Shown here in pieces: positions 7,359 to 14,172 of a DNA stretch of 21,955 nt (position 1 is its first letter; every line of letters starts with the position of its first letter). The position numbers were made by a program, and so were the translations under genes. The DNA is taken from positions 1 to 21,955 of IMG/VR virus record IMGVR_UViG_3300028393_003819; one strand, 5' to 3'. This DNA comes from a virus. A model generated the notes under the pieces. That model made no database searches. It saw nothing but the letters and a program-made list of their open reading frames with translations, and had not been told where the DNA came from.

Positions 7359-8212
7359 TGATAGAGACAAACAAAATAATAAATGGTAACTGTATTGATG
7401 TGATGAAAAATATGCCCGAAGGATGTATTGATTTAGTTGTCACGTCGCCTCCCTATGGTGTTGGAATCAAATATGACGTTCACGATGATGATATGGAATT
7501 CACCGAGTATCAGGAGTTCAGTAAAGACTGGCTCACACAAGCATACAGGATTCTTAAAGATGATGGTAGAATTGCTGTTAACATTCCGTATGAAATTAAC
7601 AGACAGGCGAAGGGTGGAAGAATCTTTATGGTTGCTGAAGTGTGGAAGATAATGCAAGAAATTGGTTTTGGTTTTTTTGGTATAATTGATTTAGAAGAAG
7701 ATAGTCCCCACAGAAGTAAAACCACGGCTTGGGGTTCTTGGATGAGTCCGTCCAGCCCTTATGTGTATAACCCAAAAGAATGTGTTATTCTTGCTTACAA
7801 GAAACAACATATTAAGAAAGTTAAGGGCGTCCCGCAGTGGGTCGGTGTTCCTACGGATATTGAAATGGAAGATGGAACAACCAAGAAAAAGATTGTTTAT
7901 CAAGATGATGATAAAAAAGATTTTATGGAACTTGTATTCGGGCAGTGGAAGTATCTTAACGACAGTCGTCCTATGACGAAGGCAACATTTTCTATGGATA
8001 TTCCAACCAAAGCAATTAAGATTCTTACTTATAAAGATGATATTGTCCTTGACCCGTTCTGTGGTAGTGGTACAAGTTGTGTTGCGGCAGAAATATTAGA
8101 TAGACGATGGTTGGGGATAGAATTAAGTGAAAACTATGCAAAAGTTGCAAGAGACAGGGTTCAGTTATTCATAGAGAAGAAAAAACAATTAGAAATAGAA
8201 GGGTTAGTTTAA
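7358..8212 (+). CDS. Beta-class DNA methyltransferase (N4-cytosine or N6-adenine)
   Basis: A 284-aa SAM-dependent DNA methyltransferase of the N6/N4 family. The catalytic motif TSPPYG (about residues 29-34) comes before the SAM-binding motif DPFCGSGT (about 232-239), which is the beta-class order. WLGIELSENYAKVARDRV after motif I is also typical. The SPPY form is common in N4-cytosine enzymes but does not settle the target base. I chose the ATG at 7358, which gives MIETNKIINGNCIDVM and overlaps the preceding stop by 1 nt; an upstream in-frame ATG at 7316 lies inside DUF3310. No restriction endonuclease gene is adjacent, so it is probably an orphan enzyme that protects phage DNA or marks sites. 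A terminator follows at once. Confidence 0.93.
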   Translation: MIETNKIINGNCIDVMKNMPEGCIDLVVTSPPYGVGIKYDVHDDDMEFTEYQEFSKDWLTQAYRILKDDGRIAVNIPYEINRQAKGGRIFMVAEVWKIMQEIGFGFFGIIDLEEDSPHRSKTTAWGSWMSPSSPYVYNPKECVILAYKKQHIKKVKGVPQWVGVPTDIEMEDGTTKKKIVYQDDDKKDFMELVFGQWKYLNDSRPMTKATFSMDIPTKAIKILTYKDDIVLDPFCGSGTSCVAAEILDRRWLGIELSENYAKVARDRVQLFIEKKKQLEIEGLV

Positions 8213-8222
8213 CCCTTTTTTC
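8199..8222 (+). terminator. Intrinsic terminator after the methyltransferase gene
   Basis: AAGGGTTA (8199-8206) pairs with TAACCCTT (8210-8217), followed by a T-rich run. The hairpin includes the stop codon of the methyltransferase gene. Confidence 0.8.
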
Positions 8223-8232
8223 TTTTCTTTAA

Positions 8233-8240
8233 TATTTATA
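8233..8240 (+). promoter_or_regulatory. TATTTATA box, candidate phage late promoter element
   Basis: Thirteen nt before the ATG at 8254 and directly after a terminator, so a new transcript must start near here. No TAnnTTTG element was seen. Role inferred. Confidence 0.45.
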
Positions 8241-8253
8241 AGAAAATGTTTTA

Positions 8254-9225
8254 ATGGCAACAATTCTAATAACAGAAAAACAATATTTGAATTTAGTAGA
8301 TTTTGAAAAAGATATTATAAAGGAGGACTTTATTGAAAACGCACTTATGGTTGCGGGATTTGTTCCTGTGATTGGTGAAGTGGCAGATATTATATTGATA
8401 TTGAGATATTTGTGGAAAGGAGAATATTTGTACGCAGGTTTAATGTTAATTGCTTTGATTCCTACTGTTGGTGATATCATCGCAAAACCAATAATAAGAT
8501 TATTAAAAGGTGCTGGAATTGCAGGGAGAGGGGCGATGACTTCAACTAAAGCTTTGGCAAAATATTGTGCAGAACATCCTGATTTTGCTGCGAGATATGC
8601 AAAAATAGGAGGACATTTGACAGACCCACTAATTACTAAAACAATTAATGGTATTGAGAGAATACCAGGGATAGGTGAGAAAGCCGCTAATGGATTGAGA
8701 AAATCTATATCGGGACATCTTTCAGTTGTAAACAAATTAAAACCTATACAAGCGGCTAAGGCGGTTGGTAGAGAAGTTGCTGCTGGTGGTAAACTTAGTA
8801 CAGGTCTTAAAAATTTCTTTAGGGATGAAAAGTTAGCTCAATATATTGCTAAAAAAGGTCAAGCACCAAGTAATTGGTTATCTAATTGGTGGAATGTTGT
8901 GATGCCGGCAAGAAGAGGACGTAGAAATATGGTAAAAAACTTTGTATTATCAAATAAATTATTAGATAAATTTGGTTTACCAAGTTTTGAAGCATTTGAA
9001 GATAAATTCAAAGAAGATGAAAATTTTAGAAAAGAATTGGCCAACGACCCGCAATTCTCACAAGTTGTTAATCAAACAACATCTCAAGATGATTTAAATC
9101 AAATTGAAGGAACCGGAACTGAATCAGACCAAACTGTAAGTGCTGGAACAACTCAAACATCAACACCGTCAATAGACCCATTCCAAGGATTGGTTAAAGG
9201 TTTATTATCTGGACAATTAGCTTAA
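8254..9225 (+). CDS. Candidate internal/ejected protein with hydrophobic pretoxin-like segment, 323 aa
   Basis: The leader MATILITEKQYLNLVDFEKD carries I-T-E, and further I-x-E sites follow. Residues about 32-80 form two hydrophobic stretches separated by a short charged turn: FVPVIGEVADIILIL, then YAGLMLIALIPTVGDII. This PVxGEVAD...G-x-Y...AL...IPxVGD pattern resembles the hydrophobic pretoxin-type segments found before toxin domains in polymorphic toxins. GIERIPGIGEKAANGLRK (about 131-148) looks like a helix-hairpin-helix DNA-binding motif. The middle is basic (MPARRGRRNMVKN) and the C-terminus is Ser/Thr/Gln-rich and disordered. An injected membrane- and DNA-interacting protein is plausible. 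No enzymatic motif was found. Confidence 0.8.
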   Translation: MATILITEKQYLNLVDFEKDIIKEDFIENALMVAGFVPVIGEVADIILILRYLWKGEYLYAGLMLIALIPTVGDIIAKPIIRLLKGAGIAGRGAMTSTKALAKYCAEHPDFAARYAKIGGHLTDPLITKTINGIERIPGIGEKAANGLRKSISGHLSVVNKLKPIQAAKAVGREVAAGGKLSTGLKNFFRDEKLAQYIAKKGQAPSNWLSNWWNVVMPARRGRRNMVKNFVLSNKLLDKFGLPSFEAFEDKFKEDENFRKELANDPQFSQVVNQTTSQDDLNQIEGTGTESDQTVSAGTTQTSTPSIDPFQGLVKGLLSGQLA

Positions 9226-9231
9226 TTGATA

Positions 9232-9239
9232 TATTTATA
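9232..9239 (+). promoter_or_regulatory. TATTTATA box, candidate phage late promoter element
   Basis: Located 11 nt before the ATG at 9251, in the 25-nt gap after the preceding gene. Same box and similar spacing as at 8233 and 4002. Confidence 0.4.
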
Positions 9240-9250
9240 ATAAAATAATT

Positions 9251-9622
9251 ATGAAAGAAGAATTAACATTAAAACTCATTCAGATACAAACTCAATTTAA
9301 GTTTTTGCATTGGCAAACATTTGGAGATGCTAAACATAAAGCATATGGTGAAATATATGATTTGTTAGGGGATAATATTGATACATTTGTTGAAGTTATG
9401 ATGGGAAAACAAGGAAGAGTTGAGTTTGACCCAGAGTTCTCAATTATGTTTCAAGATATCAAAAATTTAAGTGTTCAAAACTTTTTGGATGGTATAACAG
9501 AATTTTTGGTAGGAATGACGGAGCAGTTAGATAAAAAATATGATACTGATTTGTTAAACATTAGAGATGAAATGTTGGGAGACATTAATCAATTAAAATA
9601 CAGATTAACTTTAAAATACTAA
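9251..9622 (+). CDS. DUF5856-like helical phage protein
   Basis: A 123-aa all-helical protein with the pattern KFLHWQTFGDAKHKAYGEIYDLLGDNIDTFVEV and, later, DTDLLNIRDEMLGDINQLKY. The HWQT...HKA.G..Y...D.IDxFVE arrangement recalls the ferritin/Dps-like fold and matches my memory of DUF5856 proteins from large phages. Metal binding by His19, His28 and acidic residues is possible but unproven. The gene converges with the DUF192 gene, with only 5 nt between their stops. No clear terminator was seen. Confidence 0.75.
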   Translation: MKEELTLKLIQIQTQFKFLHWQTFGDAKHKAYGEIYDLLGDNIDTFVEVMMGKQGRVEFDPEFSIMFQDIKNLSVQNFLDGITEFLVGMTEQLDKKYDTDLLNIRDEMLGDINQLKYRLTLKY

Positions 9623-9627
9623 TATAA

Positions 9628-9975
9628 TTAAAAAATATATTCAACAGAATCTCCAGGTTTAATACCCAACCTTTCACAAGTACCACCACCCAATTCAAGA
9701 ACAATATTTCCTTTACCAACATAAGAGTCACAGTCCTCCGTTTCACACGGGGGACATTTGTGATGAATTTTAGTTATCTTATTATTTTTAATCATTATAA
9801 TATCTAAATCTATCACACAATTCTTCATCCAAAAAGATTGAGACTGACCACCCATTAAAAATAGAAGTCCGTCAAAACCATTATCAAATTTCTTTCCCAT
9901 CATACCTTTAGCTTGAGAAAATTTATCTGTAAGAGTTTTGACTTTGAAGATATTTTTGTTAACTTTAACTTTCAT
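9628..9975 (-). CDS. DUF192 (UPF0127) family protein
   Basis: A 115-aa protein with the DUF192 pattern: KGMMGKK early, FWMKNCVIDLDIIMI in the middle, then KITKIHHKCPPC and a C-terminal VLELGGGTCERLGIKPGD. Bacterial members are often exported, but this one has no signal peptide, so it acts in the cytoplasm or virion. Such short cytoplasmic versions also occur in large phages; their function is not established. The four Cys residues in CPPCETEDC and GGGTC could form a metal site. It is divergent from the Nudix gene, with 13 nt between the two start codons. Confidence 0.9.
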   Translation of the reverse strand: MKVKVNKNIFKVKTLTDKFSQAKGMMGKKFDNGFDGLLFLMGGQSQSFWMKNCVIDLDIIMIKNNKITKIHHKCPPCETEDCDSYVGKGNIVLELGGGTCERLGIKPGDSVEYIF

Positions 9976-9988
9976 AATATATAAATAT

Positions 9989-10411
9989 ATGGATACTAAA
10001 ACATACGTAGGTGTCGTAGTTAAATGTAAAGATAAAGTTCTTCTTTGTAAAAGAAATGCTCAAGGTTCATTTCCTGGAATGTGGTCCATTCCCGCAGGGA
10101 AGGTTGAAGATGGTGAAGAAACGATGGATGCGGCAAAAAGAGAATTCTTTGAAGAAACGGCAATTGATATTGATAACAAGGAGTTAACATTTGTCGGTTT
10201 AATTCCAAGACATACAAGAGATGGAAAGAAGATTAAAGGAATGATGTATGTGTATCAATATGATGTTGAAGATGAAATTTACCCTGATTTGGATAACGCA
10301 ATTGATGGTTCTGAACACACGGAATGTGGATATTTTACTACAAATCAAGTGTCGCAAGAGAACTCGGGAGAGTATTTACATAAACTAATTCAAATTATTT
10401 TAAAAAAATAG
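9989..10411 (+). CDS. Nudix hydrolase
   Basis: A 140-aa Nudix-fold protein. The Nudix box (G-x5-E-x7-REUxEExGU) is present as GKVEDGEETMDAAKREFFEE followed by TAI, about residues 36-58, with Ala replacing the usual last Gly. SFPGMWSIPAGK just before it is also typical of MutT-like enzymes. Its likely role is hydrolysis of nucleoside diphosphate derivatives, for example cleansing oxidised nucleotides or trimming RNA caps or NAD; the substrate cannot be read from sequence. I chose the ATG at 9989 because an upstream in-frame ATG (9938) lies inside the divergent DUF192 gene. Confidence 0.93.
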   Translation: MDTKTYVGVVVKCKDKVLLCKRNAQGSFPGMWSIPAGKVEDGEETMDAAKREFFEETAIDIDNKELTFVGLIPRHTRDGKKIKGMMYVYQYDVEDEIYPDLDNAIDGSEHTECGYFTTNQVSQENSGEYLHKLIQIILKK

Positions 10412-10442
10412 TTGACAGTTTAAAATAAAAATTATATCTTTA
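10412..10442 (+). promoter_or_regulatory. Bacteroidota-type promoter upstream of 10465
   Basis: TTG (in TTGACA, 10412-10414), 20 nt, then TATCTTTA (10435-10442), close to the -33 TTTG / -7 TAnnTTTG pattern of Bacteroidota primary sigma factor promoters. Confidence 0.6.
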
Positions 10443-10464
10443 TAAAAATTTAAAAAAAACAATT

Positions 10465-10974
10465 ATGAAAAAAGTATTAGTTATTTTAGGAGTTATTGCT
10501 TCTATCAACACTTTCGGTCAGACACCGGCAGTAAAAACAACAACAACATCTAAGTTCAATTACAGGGTGGGTATTGCAACAGGACTTCCAGTAGATGTTA
10601 ATGTTGAGGAAAGTAGATTAAAGACATCATCTACAATGGGTGAGGTGTCTTACAAAAACACAAAGTTATCTAAAAAAATCACATTAACCGCAAATGCAGG
10701 TTACTTAAGATTTACGTCAACAGACGGTACGGGATATGCAAAAATTCCTGTTATGGTTGGTGTTAGATATCCAATTAATGAGACTTTTTACTTCGGAGCA
10801 AGTGCAGGTCCATCTTTTTACAATAAAAAAGAAAATGGTACTACTGAATTAGTGTATTCACCATATGTCGGACTTCAAGTTAAAAAAATCTCTTGTGATT
10901 TCAGATATTTGAATTTCACACGTAAAGACTACGTTCAAAAGACAATTGGTTTGGTTTTTGGATACACCCTGTAA
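10465..10974 (+). CDS. Exported outer-membrane beta-barrel-like protein, 169 aa
   Basis: The N-terminal signal peptide MKKVLVILGVIASINTFGQ is followed by a mature chain of alternating hydrophobic/polar strands, including KITLTANAGYLRF, YAKIPVMVGVRYPI and FYFGASAGPSFY, ending in KTIGLVFGYTL with a C-terminal aromatic/hydrophobic strand. This suggests a small porin-like or OmpA-like barrel. Such proteins are normally host-encoded. A phage copy could alter the cell surface, for instance against superinfection (inference). It has a host-type promoter and its own terminator, so it is a self-contained unit. Confidence 0.75.
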   Translation: MKKVLVILGVIASINTFGQTPAVKTTTTSKFNYRVGIATGLPVDVNVEESRLKTSSTMGEVSYKNTKLSKKITLTANAGYLRFTSTDGTGYAKIPVMVGVRYPINETFYFGASAGPSFYNKKENGTTELVYSPYVGLQVKKISCDFRYLNFTRKDYVQKTIGLVFGYTL

Positions 10975-10999
10975 TAAAGAAAAAAACGAAATCTAAAGG

Positions 11000-11028
11000 C
11001 GACAAACATTAAGTTTGTCGTTTTTTTT
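11000..11028 (+). terminator. Intrinsic terminator after 10465 gene
   Basis: CGACAAAC (11000-11007) pairs with GTTTGTCG (11013-11020), followed by eight T. Confidence 0.92.
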
Positions 11029-11058
11029 GCTTATATGAGATATTTATCAGTAAAAGTT

Positions 11059-11547
11059 ATGAAAAAAACGTTATTATTATTTTTACTATTGACCGCGACA
11101 ATAGTTTCATTCGCACAATTTAAATTACCATCAAACAGAAGTAGCGCGGGAGTTGAGATATTTGTACCAACAGGTAATTTATCTAAAACACATTTTCTTG
11201 GTTTGAGCGCAAATCTTCAAATGGAGATGAGAAATCCAAAAAATCCTGCGGGAATCTTGTTATTTTCAGGATATAATTATTGTCTCCCAAAATCAGGTTC
11301 AAAATCTTTTATTATGTTTCCTGCACTTGTTGGTGTTAAATATCATTTGACTAATTTAATTTCAACAGGAAGTATGATGGGAGTTAGTTTTGTTAATAGA
11401 GGTGGAGGAATTAGGTATACCTACTCTATGTCTATGGGATTTGAAAATGAAGATTGGTCAACAGACATAAAATTCGGAGGTTCTACATTTCCCGGGCATG
11501 AAAATGACTATTCGGGATTTAGTGTAAGATTTGCTTACCGACTATAA
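11059..11547 (+). CDS. Exported beta-barrel-like protein, 162 aa
   Basis: The signal peptide MKKTLLLFLLLTATIVSFAQ is followed by a strand-rich chain (AGVEIFVPTG, LSANLQMEMR, YHLTNLISTGSMMGVSF) ending in FGGSTFPG and a final FSVRFAYRL, typical of outer-membrane barrels. I start at 11059, where the signal peptide begins, rather than at the in-frame ATG at 11035. TATTTATC lies 10 nt upstream. It resembles the preceding gene in size and layout and may be a distant relative. It has its own terminator. The role is unknown; surface modification of the infected host is a guess. Confidence 0.75.
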   Translation: MKKTLLLFLLLTATIVSFAQFKLPSNRSSAGVEIFVPTGNLSKTHFLGLSANLQMEMRNPKNPAGILLFSGYNYCLPKSGSKSFIMFPALVGVKYHLTNLISTGSMMGVSFVNRGGGIRYTYSMSMGFENEDWSTDIKFGGSTFPGHENDYSGFSVRFAYRL

Positions 11548-11556
11548 AAAGAAATT

Positions 11557-11580
11557 AAACTCCGCTAACCGGGGTTTTTT
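11557..11580 (+). terminator. Intrinsic terminator after 11059 gene
   Basis: AAACTCCG (11557-11564) pairs with CGGGGTTT (11570-11577), with one T-G pair, followed by T residues. The TATTTATA box at 11580-11587 of the next gene abuts it. Confidence 0.8.
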
Positions 11581-11611
11581 ATTTATAATAAATTAAAACA
11601 AAAAAACCAAA

Positions 11612-13603
11612 ATGAAAAAAATCACATTATTACTTTCGTTATTGTTTATGACGGTGTTATTCACGTCATTAAAAATAACAAGTAATCCAAATTGCCCAAC
11701 AGGGTATTCAACGGCTCCATCACTAAATGGTACAACTGTAAGGAATTGTACAAGTTGTCACGGAGATTATTCATTAAACACGGCTGGTGGAGGAATTACG
11801 GTAACAGGATTACCAACAACATTTACTCCAGGTACTGCATATCCTTTTAGTGTAAAGGTAACTCATTCAGCTGCGAACAGAACAGTATGGGGTGTTGCAA
11901 TTAAAGCGGTGGATACATTAACTCATGCAGTTATTGGAACTTGGACTACAACAAATCCAAACACATCAATTAAAGGAACTCCAACAATTGCAAATGGTAA
12001 TTATGAGTTGAGTCATGCAAATGCCGCAACATCAACCGCTACTAACACTTACACTTATTCTAATTTAACTTGGACAGCACCGGCGTTACCAACTGCGGTA
12101 CAATCAAGAGTTAAGTTTTATGTTTCTGCGGTTGCTGGTAACAGTAGTGGTGATGAAGCTGGTGATTATGTTTACTCAACATCATTAACTTCAAATCAGT
12201 ATGTTGCTCCAACTCCTTGTACATTTACTTACGGACAATGGACAACTTGTTCTAATGGTACACAAACAAGAAGTTACACAACAAGTCCGGCAGGATGTAC
12301 AGGAACTCCACCCGCAGATTCAATTCAAAGAACTTGTTCAGTTCCTTGTACTTTCACATATGGTGCTTGGACAACTTGTTCTAATGGAACACAAACAAGA
12401 AGTTATACAACATCACCAGCAGGTTGTACAGGTACACCTCCAACAGATAGTATAACAAGAACTTGTACGGTAGTTCCGCCCACATCATTACCAACACCTG
12501 TAACAATCACAGGAACAATAAATCCTGGCGTTTGTGATACTATAAGAACATTTACTGTTCAAAACCAAAGTAATGTATTTTATGCTTGGGTAATTAGTGG
12601 TGTTGGAAATTACATTACTAATGGACAGGGAACAAATGTATTGACTGCGGTTGTTAAAGCGGGAGGAAGTGTTACAGTATCATTAAGTAATACTGCAGGT
12701 TCAATCCCGTCAACAAGTTTGGCGTTCACTAAAGCAGTTCCACCAACTCCAACGGCTATGAATGGTAGTTTGGCACCTTGCCCTAACAGTACATTTACTT
12801 ATTCATTAACAAATCCTTTACCAAGTGCAACACAAGTTGCTCCAAATGTATTTAGATGGACAACACCAGCATTTACTACAATAACTTCAGCAAATGCTGA
12901 TAGTTCACAAATTACATTAAATTTTGGTGGTAGTTATGTTGGTGGTACATTATCGGCTAAAGGTGTTACAAACTGTGGTGCTGTAGGTAGTGCTAAATCA
13001 ATAGTTTTAGCGCCAACAAAGGCGGTGGATGTAGTTTCAAGTACAGGATTTTGGAATGGTTGTATTGGTAATTCAGTAAATTATTTTGTAGTTTCACCAG
13101 TTACTTCAATCTCACCTGTTTCAGGATATAGATGGACAACACCAGCATTTACAAGTATAACTTCAGCAAACGCTGATAGTTCACAAATCACATTACAATT
13201 TAACACAGGTTATAAGGGTGGTTCACTTAAAGTCCAAAGCTCAACAAGTTGTGGTTCTCTTGGAACTGCGGTTTCAAAAACTTTAACACATATTGGATGC
13301 GCAGCGGGACAGAGAAATGGTATTGAAGAAGAAACTCTTGTAACTGATTTAGTAAGTTTATTTCCTAATCCAAATAATGGTGAATTTACAATTAATATTC
13401 AAACAGGAGATAAAATAACTCAAAAGGCTTTAATTCAAATAATTAATTTACAAGGAAATCTTTTAGACCAATATACTGTTGGTGTTAATGGTGGTGTTAT
13501 TAGTAAAAAAATAACAAACACTTCATTAAAAACTGGTATGTATTTTATTACTTATATTATTGGTGATAAGAAGAAAACAATTAAGATGTATGTAACTCAA
13601 TAA
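11612..13603 (+). CDS. Secreted multidomain protein with CxxCH motif and type IX secretion sorting domain, 663 aa
   Basis: The signal peptide is MKKITLLLSLLFMTVLFTSL. Next comes a domain with a haem-type CxxCH motif (NCTSCHGD, Cys46-His50) and GLPTTFTPGTAYPFSVKVTH, like the choice-of-anchor V / Reeler-like domains of Bacteroidota. Two near-identical repeats follow from about residue 201 (CTFTYG.WTTCSNGTQTRSY), resembling thrombospondin type 1 modules, then Ig/PKD-like domains. One of these is duplicated (RWTTPAFT.ITSANADSSQ at about 415 and 508). The C-terminus, LVSLFPNPNNGEFTINIQ to KTIKMYVTQ (about 585-663), is a classic type A sorting domain, which directs export across the outer membrane by the host type IX system. 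A secreted or surface adhesin-like product is likely. Such a gene is unusual in a phage and suggests acquisition from a host. Confidence 0.88.
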   Translation: MKKITLLLSLLFMTVLFTSLKITSNPNCPTGYSTAPSLNGTTVRNCTSCHGDYSLNTAGGGITVTGLPTTFTPGTAYPFSVKVTHSAANRTVWGVAIKAVDTLTHAVIGTWTTTNPNTSIKGTPTIANGNYELSHANAATSTATNTYTYSNLTWTAPALPTAVQSRVKFYVSAVAGNSSGDEAGDYVYSTSLTSNQYVAPTPCTFTYGQWTTCSNGTQTRSYTTSPAGCTGTPPADSIQRTCSVPCTFTYGAWTTCSNGTQTRSYTTSPAGCTGTPPTDSITRTCTVVPPTSLPTPVTITGTINPGVCDTIRTFTVQNQSNVFYAWVISGVGNYITNGQGTNVLTAVVKAGGSVTVSLSNTAGSIPSTSLAFTKAVPPTPTAMNGSLAPCPNSTFTYSLTNPLPSATQVAPNVFRWTTPAFTTITSANADSSQITLNFGGSYVGGTLSAKGVTNCGAVGSAKSIVLAPTKAVDVVSSTGFWNGCIGNSVNYFVVSPVTSISPVSGYRWTTPAFTSITSANADSSQITLQFNTGYKGGSLKVQSSTSCGSLGTAVSKTLTHIGCAAGQRNGIEEETLVTDLVSLFPNPNNGEFTINIQTGDKITQKALIQIINLQGNLLDQYTVGVNGGVISKKITNTSLKTGMYFITYIIGDKKKTIKMYVTQ

Positions 13604-13622
13604 TAACTTCTTATATAGTAAA

Positions 13623-13655
13623 AAACCGGTATATGAAAATATATCGGTTTTTTTT
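13623..13655 (+). terminator. Strong intrinsic terminator after the sorting-domain gene
   Basis: A 12-bp stem, 13623-13634 with 13639-13650 (one G-T pair), closed by a GAAA tetraloop and followed by a T run. Confidence 0.92.
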
Positions 13656-13656
13656 A

Positions 13657-13687
13657 TTGACTTTTTTTAAAAAAATATGTATGTTTG
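13657..13687 (+). promoter_or_regulatory. Bacteroidota-type promoter P0
   Basis: TTG of TTGAC (13657-13659), 20 nt, TATGTTTG (13680-13687). It opens the RNA locus immediately after a strong terminator. Confidence 0.7.
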
Positions 13688-13693
13688 TAGTCC

Positions 13694-13760
13694 TTTGGGA
13701 AATATGAAGATATTTATATTTCCTGGTCCTCACGGACAAACACCCCAAAACCCCAAAATA
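13694..13760 (+). ncRNA. Short structured leader or small RNA from P0
   Basis: Directly after P0, GGAAATAT (13698-13705) pairs with ATATTTCC (13716-13723), then GTCC-TCAC-GGAC forms a small hairpin (13726-13737), followed by C/A-rich sequence. No ORF is present. It may be a separate small RNA or the 5' part of a longer tRNA transcript. Confidence 0.4.
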
Positions 13761-13773
13761 AGTTTCAAAAAGA

Positions 13774-13805
13774 TTTGATTAATTGAAAAGTTCTTCTTAA
13801 CTTTG
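13774..13805 (+). promoter_or_regulatory. Promoter P1 (repeat copy 1), upstream of tRNA-Met
   Basis: TTTG (13774-13777), 20 nt, TAACTTTG (13798-13805), within a roughly 55-nt repeat that recurs at 13984 and 14127. Matches the Bacteroidota -33/-7 consensus. Confidence 0.8.
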
Positions 13806-13831
13806 TGAAACAAATGAGATGAGAGTCTCAC

Positions 13832-13876
13832 AAACCCCACAAGTAGTTTGAGAAAATTATAATAAATGTGGGGTTT
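13832..13876 (+). other. Leader hairpin before tRNA-Met
   Basis: AAACCCCACA (13832-13841) pairs perfectly with TGTGGGGTTT (13867-13876). It lies between P1 and the boxA-like element, as the leader hairpin domain does before the large RNA. Confidence 0.7.
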
Positions 13877-13884
13877 ATTTTGAA

Positions 13885-13898
13885 AGTTCTTTAAATAA
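13885..13898 (+). promoter_or_regulatory. boxA-like antitermination element before tRNA-Met
   Basis: AGTTCTTTAAATAA resembles boxA of rRNA leaders (TGCTCTTTAACA in E. coli). The sequence at 14317-14330 is identical except for one base. Boxes of this kind recruit Nus factors to keep polymerase moving on untranslated RNA. The role here is inferred. Confidence 0.55.
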
Positions 13899-13905
13899 AT
13901 TATAC

Positions 13906-13977
13906 AGTGGCGTAGAGCAGTGGTAGCTCACTAGGCTCATAACCTAGGGGTCATTGGTTCGAATCCAATCGCCGCAA
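13906..13977 (+). tRNA. tRNA-Met (CAT anticodon), elongator type
   Basis: The cloverleaf can be drawn by eye: acceptor AGTGGCG with CGCCGCA, D stem GAGC/GCTC, anticodon stem CTAGG/CCTAG with loop CTCATAA, variable loop GGGTC, and T arm ATTGG-TTCGAAT-CCAAT. The CTCATAA loop and GGGTC variable loop match elongator tRNA-Met; an isoleucine tRNA with lysidine-modified CAT cannot be excluded. The terminal pair is an A-A mismatch, and the 3' end reads ACAA instead of ACCA, so CCA would have to be added or repaired by the host enzyme. It is preceded by a promoter, a hairpin and a boxA-like element. Confidence 0.9.
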
Positions 13978-13999
13978 CAAAAAAAAGTTTTAAAAAAGA

Positions 14000-14031
14000 T
14001 TTGATAGAATGAAAACTTCTTCTTAACTTTG
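14000..14031 (+). promoter_or_regulatory. Promoter P2 (repeat copy 2)
   Basis: TTTG (14000-14003), 20 nt, TAACTTTG (14024-14031). Same repeat and identical spacing as P1 and P3. Confidence 0.78.
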
Positions 14032-14036
14032 TGAAA

Positions 14037-14125
14037 CATTTCGGGGTAATTCTTCAGATTCCCTAAAAAGAATTGATTGGAAGAGCGGTATGGTGATGTC
14101 GCTACTGGTGAATCAAACCGAAAAA
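14037..14125 (+). ncRNA. Compact structured small RNA between P2 and P3
   Basis: Starts about 7 nt after the -7 box of P2. A closing stem TTTCGG / CCGAAA (about 14039-14044 with 14118-14123) encloses two arms. The first is GGG-AAT paired with ATT-CCC (14044-14063, one bulged T). The second stacks TTGATT/AATCAA (14073-14078 with 14111-14116) on an 8-bp hairpin AGCGGTAT-GGTG-ATGTCGCT (14084-14103). This is a three-way junction with no ORF. It ends in an A run, not a T run, so it may be the 5' domain of a transcript reading into the large RNA rather than a separate product. I know of no family match. Confidence 0.5.
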
Positions 14126-14140
14126 AAAGTTTCAAAAAGA

Positions 14141-14172
14141 TTTGATTAATTAAAAAGTTCTTCTTAACTTTG
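14141..14172 (+). promoter_or_regulatory. Promoter P3 (repeat copy 3), upstream of the large RNA
   Basis: TTTG (14141-14144), 20 nt, TAACTTTG (14165-14172). The surrounding repeat is almost identical to P1. The transcription start would be near 14179. Confidence 0.8.

Noticed and set aside
9980-9987. T4-style late promoter TATAAATA facing right
   Set aside because: It sits 1 nt before the Nudix ATG. The same sequence at 3135 and 20400 would face rightward, away from the adjacent leftward genes, so the box fits better when read as TATTTATA in the gene direction.
12201-12455. An 84-codon rightward frame inside the secreted-protein gene
   Set aside because: It is an alternative-frame shadow created by the two repeated thrombospondin-like modules.
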